Shown here one piece after another: positions 17,935-26,291 of a stretch of DNA of 64,000 nucleotides. The notes beneath the pieces are model-generated. The model ran no database searches and was not told the DNA's origin. It saw only the letters and a program-made list of their open reading frames with translations. The stretch spans positions 2,572,001 through 2,636,000 of the forward strand of contig NZ_CP013355.1 of the NCBI RefSeq assembly GCF_001543325.1, written 5' to 3'. The DNA is from Lutibacter profundi. GTDB taxonomy: Bacteria; Bacteroidota; Bacteroidia; Flavobacteriales; Flavobacteriaceae. Within the stretch, counting starts at the first letter, position 1. Each line of letters opens with the position of its first letter. A program made the position numbers and the translations under genes.

Positions 17935-17983
17935 CAAAATTAAAAACTTTAATTGAGTGGCAAACTTTTTTATAGTAAGTTTG
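17935..17983. promoter_or_regulatory. Overlapping divergent promoters of DUF983 and ABC-F genes
   Basis: Plus strand: TTG (17953-17955), 20-base spacer, TAAGTTTG (17976-17983). Minus strand: TTG (17963-17961), 18-base spacer, TAATTTTG (17942-17935). The two -33 elements lie within 11 bases of each other, so the promoters may exclude each other. The plus promoter also rules out a translation start at TTG 17953. Confidence 0.55.
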
Positions 17984-18030
17984 CAATGTTTTTATTAAAA
18001 AACAAATTTACATTAAATTATAAAATAGGA

Positions 18031-19947
18031 ATGCTTAACGTACATAATTTAACAGTTTCATTTGCAGGATCTGATTTATTTTCAGGAATTACCTTTAAGT
18101 TAAATAAAGGAGATAGAATAGGATTGATAGGGAAAAATGGTGCAGGAAAATCTACCCTTTTAAAGGTAATTTCTAAAGATATAGAAAGCACAAGTGGCAC
18201 TATGGCATTTGATAAGGATGTGCGTATTGGTTTTTTACGTCAGGATATAGATTTTGAGGAAGGGCGAACAATTTTAGAAGAAGCTTACCAGGCTTTTGAA
18301 GAAATTAAAAGACTAGAAATTAAATTAGAAAAAATAAATCAAGAATTAGTAGAAAGAACCGATTATGAAAGTGAATACTATCATGATTTAATGGTAGATT
18401 TAAATGAATGTACGCATAGATATGAACTGTTGGGAGGTTATAATTATAAAGGAAATACTGAAAAAATTCTTCAAGGGCTTGGCTTTCAAAGGGAAGATTT
18501 TGATAAACTGACTAATACTTTTTCTGGTGGATGGAGAATGCGTATTGAATTAGCTAAATTATTATTACAAAACAATGATATTTTATTATTAGATGAACCA
18601 ACCAACCATTTAGATATTGAATCTATTATTTGGTTAGAAAATTTTTTAAAAAATTACTCAGGAGCTATTATGTTAGTTTCGCATGATAAAATGTTTTTAA
18701 ATAATGTTACCAACAGAACTATTGAAATTTCTTTAGGAAAAATATACGATTATAAAAAACCGTATTCTCAATTTTTATTGTTACGTGGTGAGATAAAAGA
18801 AAAACAATTACAAGCACAAAAAAACCAAGAGAAAGAAATAAAAGCCACTCAAATATTAATTGATAAATTTAGAGCTAAAGCCAACAAAGCATCTATGGCA
18901 CAATCTCTAATAAAAAAATTGGATAAGGTAGAGCGTATAGAAGTAGATACAGATGATAACGCTGTAATGAATGTTCGCTTTCAAGTTTCAAAAGATCCTG
19001 GGAAAATTGTTATTGAAGCCGAAAATTTATCTAAAAGTTATGGTGACAAACACGTATTAGAAAATGTAAACCTATTAATTGAACGAAATAGTAAAATTGC
19101 CTTTGTTGGGCAAAACGGACAAGGGAAATCTACTTTGGCAAAAATTATTGTAGGCGAAATAGCTTATGGAGGGCATTTAAAATTGGGACATAATGTAGAA
19201 ATTGGATATTTTGCTCAAAATCAATCTGAGTACCTTGAACCAGAAAAAACGGTTTTAGAAATTATGGAAGATGCATCTACAGATGCAAACCGCGTTAGGG
19301 TAAGAGATATGTTGGGAGCCTTTTTGTTTGGAGGGGATGCAGTAGATAAAAAAGCTAAAATGCTTTCGGGAGGAGAAAGAAATAGATTGGCTTTGTGTAA
19401 ATTATTATTATCACCTTTTAACGTGTTAATAATGGATGAGCCAACTAACCATTTAGATATCGCCTCTAAAAATGTACTTAAAAGTGCATTGAAAAAATTT
19501 AAAGGAACTTTAATTTTAGTATCGCATGACCGTGAATTTTTACAAGGTTTAGCAACTACTGTTTATGGTTTTAAAGATAAGGAAATTAAAGAATATTTAG
19601 GAGACATAAATTATTTCTTGGAACAACACCAAATAGAAAATTTACGTGAAGCAGAAAAAAGAACTATTGTTGTAAAAAAGAAAGGTACTACTAAAAACGA
19701 AAAGGTTCAAACAAGAAAAATTGAAGATAAAGAGCTTAAAAAGCTAAAAAATAAATTAACCAAAATTGAAACGCAAATTGATGAATTAGAAATAGAAATT
19801 TCTGAAATGGATGTAGCATTAGCTGAAGATTATGAAATAACTTCAACAAAACCCAACTTTTTTGAAATTTATAAAACTAAAAAACATACAATAGAAAAGC
19901 TAATGGAAGAATGGACCTTACTTGAGGAGAAATTAGAGTCCAATTAA
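18031..19947 (+). CDS. ABC-F family ATPase (Uup/YheS-like)
   Basis: A ribosome-associated ABC-F protein with two ATPase domains and no membrane part. Domain 1 has GKNGAGKST, signature FSGGWRMRIELAKLL and Walker B LLLDEPTNHLD; domain 2 has GQNGQGKST, LSGGERNRLALCKLL and VLIMDEPTNHLD. The two are joined by the helical linker, and a C-terminal charged coiled coil resembles the Uup C-terminal domain. I start the gene at MLNVHNLTVS because the promoter overlaps the longer reading from TTG 17953; ATG 17986 is possible only if leaderless. The likely role is relief of ribosome stalling, but the exact subfamily is uncertain. It leads a three-gene operon. Confidence 0.9.
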   Translation: MLNVHNLTVSFAGSDLFSGITFKLNKGDRIGLIGKNGAGKSTLLKVISKDIESTSGTMAFDKDVRIGFLRQDIDFEEGRTILEEAYQAFEEIKRLEIKLEKINQELVERTDYESEYYHDLMVDLNECTHRYELLGGYNYKGNTEKILQGLGFQREDFDKLTNTFSGGWRMRIELAKLLLQNNDILLLDEPTNHLDIESIIWLENFLKNYSGAIMLVSHDKMFLNNVTNRTIEISLGKIYDYKKPYSQFLLLRGEIKEKQLQAQKNQEKEIKATQILIDKFRAKANKASMAQSLIKKLDKVERIEVDTDDNAVMNVRFQVSKDPGKIVIEAENLSKSYGDKHVLENVNLLIERNSKIAFVGQNGQGKSTLAKIIVGEIAYGGHLKLGHNVEIGYFAQNQSEYLEPEKTVLEIMEDASTDANRVRVRDMLGAFLFGGDAVDKKAKMLSGGERNRLALCKLLLSPFNVLIMDEPTNHLDIASKNVLKSALKKFKGTLILVSHDREFLQGLATTVYGFKDKEIKEYLGDINYFLEQHQIENLREAEKRTIVVKKKGTTKNEKVQTRKIEDKELKKLKNKLTKIETQIDELEIEISEMDVALAEDYEITSTKPNFFEIYKTKKHTIEKLMEEWTLLEEKLESN

Positions 19948-19960
19948 ACCAATAAAAAAT

Positions 19961-20896
19961 TTGTTTTTAGAAACTAAAAATAGTAGCATTCAACAAGTTC
20001 ATTTTTCAGAAATTGAAAATAGTCAAGTTTCTGTTTTCATAAAAAGAGAAGATGAATTACACCCCTTTATTTCAGGAAATAAATATCGAAAGCTAAAATA
20101 CAATTTAGAAGAAGCAAAAAAACAGCATAAAACTACATTACTTACTTTTGGAGGTGCATATTCTAATCATATTGCTGCTACTGCAGCAGCAGGTTTTGAG
20201 TATAATTTTAAAACCATTGGAATTATTAGAGGAGATGAATTGGCAAATAATTCACAAGAAATAATTCAAAACAATCCAACATTAAAATTTGCTTTAGAAC
20301 ATCAAATGCAATTCCATTTTGTTTCCAGAAAGGAATATAGAAATAAAACATTAAAAGAATTTATAGCCAATTTACAGCGGCAATTTGGTGATTTTTATCT
20401 AGTTCCAGAAGGAGGAACAAATCATTTGGCAGTAAAAGGATGTGAAGAAATTTTAACTAGTAATGATGATAAATTTGATATAATATGCTCAGCGGTTGGT
20501 ACTGGAGGTACTATTTCAGGAATTATTAATTCACTAAAAAAAAATCAAAAAGCAATTGGGTTTCCAGCCTTAAAAGGAGATTTTCTTCAAAATGAAATTA
20601 AAAAGTATGTACTTAAAAATAACAATTGGATTTTAAATACTGCATATCATTTTGGAGGATATGCAAAAGTTTCTGAAGAATTAATTATATTTATAAATAA
20701 ATTTAAAAATGAAACACTCATACCTTTAGATCCGGTTTATACAGGTAAAATGATGTTTGGGATTGTAGATTTGATTAAAAAAAATTATTTTAAACAAGGA
20801 ACTAAGATTTTAGCAATCCATACTGGTGGTTTACAAGGAATTGATGGCATGAATGTAGTTCTTAGTAAGAAAAAATTACCGCTAATTAGAAAATAA
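19961..20896 (+). CDS. PLP enzyme, ACC deaminase / D-cysteine desulfhydrase-like
   Basis: A 311-residue fold-type II PLP protein. The Schiff-base Lys lies in SGNKYRKLKYN (about 41-44), the phosphate-binding region is AVGTGGTISG (about 178), and the block LTFGGAYSNHIAA (about 61) is typical of the ACC deaminase/D-cysteine desulfhydrase group. Acting on D-cysteine or a related amino acid is the usual prediction, but specificity is not visible. The start codon must be TTG: an in-frame stop lies three codons upstream and no ATG precedes the conserved region. It follows the ABC-F gene by 13 bases, and the next gene begins one base after its stop. Confidence 0.8.
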   Translation: MFLETKNSSIQQVHFSEIENSQVSVFIKREDELHPFISGNKYRKLKYNLEEAKKQHKTTLLTFGGAYSNHIAATAAAGFEYNFKTIGIIRGDELANNSQEIIQNNPTLKFALEHQMQFHFVSRKEYRNKTLKEFIANLQRQFGDFYLVPEGGTNHLAVKGCEEILTSNDDKFDIICSAVGTGGTISGIINSLKKNQKAIGFPALKGDFLQNEIKKYVLKNNNWILNTAYHFGGYAKVSEELIIFINKFKNETLIPLDPVYTGKMMFGIVDLIKKNYFKQGTKILAIHTGGLQGIDGMNVVLSKKKLPLIRK

Positions 20897-20897
20897 A

Positions 20898-21686
20898 ATG
20901 AAACGTAATTATATCATTATTGGGTTATTAAGTGTTGGCTTGCTATTTGGCTGTAAATCAAAGAAAAAAATAGTAAATTCTTCTATAAAAAAAAACAATA
21001 GAGAGGTAATAGCTCCTGAAAATAGTGAAATAGTGACTACAAAACGGGCAATAAATACTTCTTTTAATTACTCAACCCAAGCGTATATTAAAAAGTATAA
21101 AGATATTGCTATGGAAGAAATGCGTGTTTATAATATCCCTGCTAGTATTACATTGGCACAAGGAATATTAGAGTCATCAAGTGGAAATAGTTTGTTAACT
21201 AAAAAATCTAACAATCATTTCGGGATTAAATGTCATAAAGGCTGGAAAGGTAAAAAAGTGTATCATGATGATGATGAAAAAGGGGAATGTTTTAGAGTTT
21301 ATAAAAACCCTAACAATTCTTTTAAAGACCATTCAAAATTTTTAGCTACTCGAAATAGATATGCAAAATTGTTTAAGCTTAAAAAAAACGATTATGTAAA
21401 ATGGGCAAAAGGATTAAGCACAGCAGGTTACGCAACAGATAGAAGGTACCCTGCTAAACTAATCGCAATTATTGAAAAGTATAATTTGCATAAATATGAT
21501 ACAGAAGTTTTAGGAAAGCCCTTCAAAAAATTAAAAGTAAAAAAGGCATCTAATCATGTTGTGTCTAAAGGAGATACGTTGTATTCAATTTCAAAAAAGT
21601 ATGGCTTAACAGTTGATGAACTTAAAAAACTTAACGGACTTACTTCCAATAACATTACAGTAGGTTATACATTAATTTTGAAATAG
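20898..21686 (+). CDS. Lipoprotein glucosaminidase with LysM domain
   Basis: A peptidoglycan hydrolase of 262 residues. It has a lipoprotein signal (LLFGC), a FlgJ/LytG-type glucosaminidase domain (about 65-205, with SITLAQGILESSSGNS carrying the predicted catalytic Glu, and NNHFGIKCH), and a C-terminal LysM domain (about 220-262: VSKGDTLYSISKKYGLTVDELKKLNGL). It probably cleaves N-acetylglucosaminyl bonds of the murein from the inner face of the outer membrane. It is the last gene of the ABC-F operon. Confidence 0.85.
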   Translation: MKRNYIIIGLLSVGLLFGCKSKKKIVNSSIKKNNREVIAPENSEIVTTKRAINTSFNYSTQAYIKKYKDIAMEEMRVYNIPASITLAQGILESSSGNSLLTKKSNNHFGIKCHKGWKGKKVYHDDDEKGECFRVYKNPNNSFKDHSKFLATRNRYAKLFKLKKNDYVKWAKGLSTAGYATDRRYPAKLIAIIEKYNLHKYDTEVLGKPFKKLKVKKASNHVVSKGDTLYSISKKYGLTVDELKKLNGLTSNNITVGYTLILK

Positions 21687-21772
21687 AACATTTTTCAATT
21701 TTTTGACTTCGCTATATTCGTGTTTTTTTATTAAAAAATAAATAATTAAGAATTCTTTTTATTTAAAAACAT

Positions 21773-21780
21773 TATATTTG
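21773..21780 (+). promoter_or_regulatory. -7 element of the plug-TPR gene
   Basis: TATATTTG, 36 bases before the ATG at 21817. It predicts a leader of about 33 bases. No matched -33 TTG was found. Confidence 0.4.
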
Positions 21781-21816
21781 ATAAAATAGTCCTTAATCTC
21801 TTAAAATCAGTATTTT

Positions 21817-23565
21817 ATGAGTAGTATTAAAAGAACAGGAATAAACATTATTATATGTGTTTTTATTGTTTTTTGTGTTCATGGTCAATACACATTGTAT
21901 TCGCAAAATAAATTATATCAAGCTAAAAAAAATACTCCACTTAAAGAAATTTCAGGGACAGTTTCAAGTTTAGGTATTTTATTAAAGGATGTAAATGTGG
22001 TTGTTAAAAACACCAATCGAGGTGCTAAAACTAACAATAAAGGATTTTATGTTATTAAAGCAAAAGAGGGAGAGATATTAAAATTCACTTTTGTAGGTAT
22101 GATACCTTTAGAGATAATTATTGAAGATATAACAGAAGTTTTAAATATTGAAATGAATGCTATTGTAAATAATTTAAAGGAAGTTACTGTTAATAATAAA
22201 AGAAAGAGAAAAGATAAATCAGGGTTAATGGGGAGACCTGATGTACTTACAACAACTTTTGGTAATATTAACACAGAAAAAGTAGGGTACTCAATTAATT
22301 ATATAAATGGTGCTAACTTAAATTTAGCTGCAATAGACCTTTGGACAGCAATAAGATATAAAATGCCAAAACTGAGTAGAGGTATCTCCTTTTCTTTGAA
22401 TACTCATCCCATTTGGGATATTGATGGTGTTATTTATGAAACTATTAACGGTCGCCCTCTTCCACCAATGGATTTAGTAAACGTAAAGGATGTATATGTA
22501 ATTAGATCGTTAGCGGGAACAGTTAAATATGGAGCTGCTGGATCAAACGGAGTTATTGTAGTGCGAACTAAAAGTAGTACGTTTGATGATAAGCCCATAG
22601 CTTCAAAAACAAAATTATATTCGAATAAGAAGTACTACAAAGAAGATGCTGTTACTTTCAAAAATTTTGGAATAACTCAACCAGATTATTTTGAGGCTTT
22701 TGATTCAATTTTAAACCTACAGCAAGCATATTTAGAATACCAGAGGTTGCAGCCTTCATACAAGAACCAATTTGAATTTTATTTTGATATGGCCAACTAT
22801 TTTCAACAAATTTATAAGGATGAAAAAGGTAGTTTAAAAATACTTTCAAAAATTGACACCCAATTTGAAAGAAATCCAGAAGTACTCAAAGTTTTGGCAT
22901 ATACCTATCAAAAGAGAGGATTAGACCAGAAAGCTTTAAAAGTTTATAAAAAAATAATTAAACTCAGACCTAGTTATGCACAATCATTTCGAGACCTTGC
23001 TAATGCTTACACAAATCTTAATCAATACCAAAATGCATGGAAAATGTATATGAATTATTTTTATAGAGGAAATAATATAGAAAATGAGGGAATAGGACAA
23101 ATTATTTACAGTGAAATGGAAGCGTTGTTTGTACAACACAAAAAACAGGCTAACATAAAAGAACTCTTTTTAGTGAGAGATTCAGCAAATATTACGAAAG
23201 ATGTTCGTATGGTTTTTGAATGGAATACTTCTGAAGCAGAGTTTGATATAGAGTTTGTAAATCCTCAAAAACAAGTGTATAATTTTAAGCACACTCTTTT
23301 AGAAAATAACAGCCGTATAAAACATGAAAAAACGCAGGGTTATTCATCGGAAACATTTTTTATTGAAAAATTAAATAAAGGAAATTGGTTTATTAATTTT
23401 ACATATTATGGGAATAAAAAACACGTTTCAACATATTTAAAATTAGCTGTTTATTACAATTGGGGAAAGCCAAATCAAACAAAAGATATACATCTATTCA
23501 AGCTTAAAGATAAAAATATAAAATGGCAATTACTAGCTCTAAATAATGATTTTCTGTTACGGTAA
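21817..23565 (+). CDS. Hybrid protein: carboxypeptidase-regulatory, TonB plug-like and TPR domains
   Basis: A 582-residue exported protein with an unusual order of parts. After a signal peptide comes a carboxypeptidase D regulatory-like domain (about 45-115, ISGTVSSLGILLKDVNVVVKN). It is followed by a region resembling the plug of TonB-dependent receptors (about 180-255, DGVIYETINGRPLPP and KYGAAGSNGVIVVRT), then TPR helices (about 330-430) and a C-terminal beta domain (VRMVFEWNTSEAEFDIEFV) that may be DUF2135-like. There is no 22-strand barrel, so it cannot itself be a TonB receptor. It could be a periplasmic or surface adaptor. Function unknown. Confidence 0.7.
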   Translation: MSSIKRTGINIIICVFIVFCVHGQYTLYSQNKLYQAKKNTPLKEISGTVSSLGILLKDVNVVVKNTNRGAKTNNKGFYVIKAKEGEILKFTFVGMIPLEIIIEDITEVLNIEMNAIVNNLKEVTVNNKRKRKDKSGLMGRPDVLTTTFGNINTEKVGYSINYINGANLNLAAIDLWTAIRYKMPKLSRGISFSLNTHPIWDIDGVIYETINGRPLPPMDLVNVKDVYVIRSLAGTVKYGAAGSNGVIVVRTKSSTFDDKPIASKTKLYSNKKYYKEDAVTFKNFGITQPDYFEAFDSILNLQQAYLEYQRLQPSYKNQFEFYFDMANYFQQIYKDEKGSLKILSKIDTQFERNPEVLKVLAYTYQKRGLDQKALKVYKKIIKLRPSYAQSFRDLANAYTNLNQYQNAWKMYMNYFYRGNNIENEGIGQIIYSEMEALFVQHKKQANIKELFLVRDSANITKDVRMVFEWNTSEAEFDIEFVNPQKQVYNFKHTLLENNSRIKHEKTQGYSSETFFIEKLNKGNWFINFTYYGNKKHVSTYLKLAVYYNWGKPNQTKDIHLFKLKDKNIKWQLLALNNDFLLR

Positions 23566-23629
23566 GAAAAGACACTATCCTAAAAAGTGTGTAAGTTAAA
23601 AATAAATTAGTTTGGTTATTATTTAGAAA

Positions 23630-23651
23630 GGGCTCACTTCTAGGTGAGCCC
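23630..23651 (-). terminator. Hairpin after the Spy-like gene
   Basis: GGGCTCAC and GTGAGCCC form an 8-bp perfect stem with a six-base loop. On the minus strand it is followed by TTTCT, a weak T-run. It lies 28 bases past the stop of the 23679-24131 gene. Confidence 0.5.
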
Positions 23652-23678
23652 AAGTTGTTGATTGATACTATACTCTTT

Positions 23679-24131
23679 TTAAGATTGTCTTTTAAATTTT
23701 TGTTGACCTTTTCTTTGAGGGTTATTGCAGCCTTGTTTAGACATCATTTTTCCTTTTCTCATCGTTTGCCATTTACTAAATTGCTCTTGATTAAGAATTT
23801 TTTGCATAGCTATTTTATGTTGTTGCATTCTATCTAAACGGCTACTTTGTAATTGAAATAATTCATCAGAACTTAGTGTTTTTCCATTTAGTTTTCTTTC
23901 TAGCATAGATTTTCTCATGGCTTGGCGAACCATTGCCTGATTTTTTTGTAAGTTAACAATGGCAGTTTGTTGCTCTTGACTTAAGTTCAATAGCATAGTC
24001 ATTCTCTTTGTTTGCAAGGTTGCAATTTGTTCAGGTGTAAAGTTTTGATTAGCTCTTTTGCCATTGCCTTGTGCGTTTATTGAATTGGATAAGGCAATTA
24101 TAATTACTAATAATCCTACTAATTTTTTCAT
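23679..24131 (-). CDS. Spy/CpxP- or DUF4890-like periplasmic protein
   Basis: A 150-residue exported protein with a signal peptide ending near INAQ (about 21). The rest is helical and rich in Gln, Lys, Arg and Met, with two LTxxQ-like turns (FTPEQIATLQTKRM and LSQEQQTAIVNLQ) and an ILNQEQFSKWQTM segment, the pattern of Spy/CpxP periplasmic chaperones and of the Bacteroidetes DUF4890 family. It has a very basic C-terminus. It stands alone, divergent from the radical SAM gene. The family call is by pattern only. Confidence 0.65.
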   Translation of the reverse strand: MKKLVGLLVIIIALSNSINAQGNGKRANQNFTPEQIATLQTKRMTMLLNLSQEQQTAIVNLQKNQAMVRQAMRKSMLERKLNGKTLSSDELFQLQSSRLDRMQQHKIAMQKILNQEQFSKWQTMRKGKMMSKQGCNNPQRKGQQKFKRQS

Positions 24132-24266
24132 AATATATTCTGTTTTAATTGTTTTTATAATACTAAGACATTTAAAGAGTTACAAGGTTTAAATTGTTAA
24201 CAATCATTAACACTCGTTAACATTTCACCTGAAATTTTAGTTAATTTTAAATTGATTTATTTACTG

Positions 24267-24274
24267 TATTTTTG
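24267..24274 (+). promoter_or_regulatory. -7 element almost touching the ygiQ-type start codon
   Basis: TATTTTTG ends six bases before the ATG at 24281, so the predicted leader is only about 3-4 bases. It also overlaps the alternative TTG start at 24272, which argues against that longer reading. Confidence 0.45.
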
Positions 24275-24280
24275 CAACTT

Positions 24281-26224
24281 ATGATAAATAAGCTTTCAGA
24301 TTGGTTGCCAACCACAAATAAAGAAGTGAAACTAAGAGGATGGGATTATTTAGATGTTATTCTATTTAGTGGAGATGCCTATGTAGATCATCCAGCTTTT
24401 GGACCGGCCGTAATTGGTAGAATTTTAGAAAGTTATGGTTTAAAGGTGGCTATTGTACCTCAACCAAGCGTGCATGATAATTTGCAAGATTTCTCAAAAT
24501 TAGGAACACCAAGATTATTTTTTGGAGTAACTGCTGGTGAAATGGACTCCATGGTGAGCAATTATACCGCAAGTAAAAAACGTAGAGATAAAGATGCATA
24601 CACACCAAATGGAGATAAAGGTTTTAGACCAGATTATGCCAGTATAGTTTATTCTAACATTTTAAAGGAAAAATTTCCTGATACACCAGTTTTAATAGGA
24701 GGAATTGAAGCCTCGCTTCGCAGAGTAACACATTATGATTATTGGAGCGATTCTTTAAAACCAACGATTTTAACCGATTCTAAAGCAGACTTGTTAGTGT
24801 ACGGAATGGGAGAACAGCCACTGAGAGAAATAGTTAATCTATTGCAAAAAGGAGTGCCTTTTTCATCATTAAAAACAATTAATCAAACAGCTTTTCTTCA
24901 ACAAAAAGAAGAGAAAATTCCTAAAAATAAACATTGGAAAGATGTAACTATAAACTCACATGAAGTTTGCTTAAAGAGTAAAAAATTATTTGCAGCAAAT
25001 TTTAAAATTATTGAGCAAGAATCAAATAAAATAGCGGGGAGCAGAATTTTACAAAAGGTAGGAGATACTACTTTGGTAATAAACCCTCCTTATGCAACAA
25101 TGACAGAAAAGGAAATAGATGCTTCTTTCGATTTACCTTTTACACGTTTACCACACCCAAAATATAACAAGCGAGGGGCAATTCCAGCGTTTGAAATGAT
25201 AAAATTTTCTATAAATATTCACCGTGGTTGTTTTGGTGGTTGTAGTTTTTGCACTATTTCTGCACATCAAGGTAAATTTATTGCAAGTAGAAGCCAAGAA
25301 TCTATTTTAAAAGAAGTTGATAAAGTTGCCAACATGCCCGATTTTAAAGGGTATTTGTCTGATATTGGTGGGCCTTCAGCAAATATGTACAAAATGAAAG
25401 GTAAAGTGCAAGAAATTTGTGATAAATGTGTTGCGCCTTCTTGTATTTCACCTATGGTTTGTTATAATTTAGACACTTCACATAAACCCTTAACAGAACT
25501 TTATAAAGCAGTTGATAAACACCCAAAGGTTAAAAAATCATTTATTGGCAGCGGAATTAGATATGATTTATTGGTGCCTGAATTTAATAAAAAGGCAAAT
25601 GTAACTGAATTAGATGAATATACAGAAGAAGTAATTACAAATCATGTTTCAGGGAGATTAAAAGTAGCTCCAGAGCATACTTCAGATAATGTTTTGAAAC
25701 TTATGAGGAAACCATCTTTTAAATATTTCCATAAATTTAAAGAACGTTTTGATAAAATAAATATTCGAAAAAAGTTAAATCTACAGTTAATACCTTATTT
25801 TATTTCAAGTCACCCAGCTTGTGAATTAGAAGATATGGCAAATTTGGCTGCTGAAACAAAAGATTTAGGATTTCAATTAGAGCAAGTACAAGGTTTTACA
25901 CCTACACCAATGACTGTTGCTACGGTAATTTATTATAGTGGATACCATCCATATACACTTAAACCCACAAAAACACCTATTTCAAAAAAAGAAAAGGAAG
26001 AACAACATCGATTTTTCTTTTGGTATAAAAAAGAAAACCAACAATGGATAAGAAATACGCTAACCAAAGTTGGAAGAAGTGATTTACTTCAAAAATTAAT
26101 TCCTTCAAATAATTCCTGGAGAAAAAATAAAGATACCAAAACCAAAGATACATTTGATGATACTGTAACTTTTATTTCAAGAAAGAAAAAAAAGTTCAAT
26201 AGGAAAAACGTAAAAAATAATTGA
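24281..26224 (+). CDS. YgiQ family radical SAM protein
   Basis: A 647-residue radical SAM protein of the YgiQ/UPF0313 family. The N-terminal part has the DVILFSGDAYVDHPAFG block and a B12-binding-like Rossmann region. The radical SAM cluster CxxxCxxC is in RGCFGGCSFC (about 322-331). A C-terminal DUF3362-type extension has SGYHPYTLKP and a very basic tail. The reaction is unknown. I prefer ATG 24281 (MINKLSDWLP) over TTG 24272, because a -7 element covers the latter. Confidence 0.9.
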   Translation: MINKLSDWLPTTNKEVKLRGWDYLDVILFSGDAYVDHPAFGPAVIGRILESYGLKVAIVPQPSVHDNLQDFSKLGTPRLFFGVTAGEMDSMVSNYTASKKRRDKDAYTPNGDKGFRPDYASIVYSNILKEKFPDTPVLIGGIEASLRRVTHYDYWSDSLKPTILTDSKADLLVYGMGEQPLREIVNLLQKGVPFSSLKTINQTAFLQQKEEKIPKNKHWKDVTINSHEVCLKSKKLFAANFKIIEQESNKIAGSRILQKVGDTTLVINPPYATMTEKEIDASFDLPFTRLPHPKYNKRGAIPAFEMIKFSINIHRGCFGGCSFCTISAHQGKFIASRSQESILKEVDKVANMPDFKGYLSDIGGPSANMYKMKGKVQEICDKCVAPSCISPMVCYNLDTSHKPLTELYKAVDKHPKVKKSFIGSGIRYDLLVPEFNKKANVTELDEYTEEVITNHVSGRLKVAPEHTSDNVLKLMRKPSFKYFHKFKERFDKINIRKKLNLQLIPYFISSHPACELEDMANLAAETKDLGFQLEQVQGFTPTPMTVATVIYYSGYHPYTLKPTKTPISKKEKEEQHRFFFWYKKENQQWIRNTLTKVGRSDLLQKLIPSNNSWRKNKDTKTKDTFDDTVTFISRKKKKFNRKNVKNN

Positions 26225-26256
26225 TTAACTACAATTAAGACTACAAATTAAAGTGT

Positions 26257-26264
26257 TAAATTTG
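26257..26264 (+). promoter_or_regulatory. -7 element of the MscS gene
   Basis: TAAATTTG, 27 bases before ATG 26292. It supports that start rather than the GTG at 26253, which lies upstream of the predicted transcript. Confidence 0.35.
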
Positions 26265-26291
26265 ATTTTAGTTATTAACCATATACATATT

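Noticed and set aside
17953-18030. N-terminal extension of the ABC-F protein from TTG 17953
   Set aside because: The codon is the -33 element of a good promoter, and the extension has no family match.
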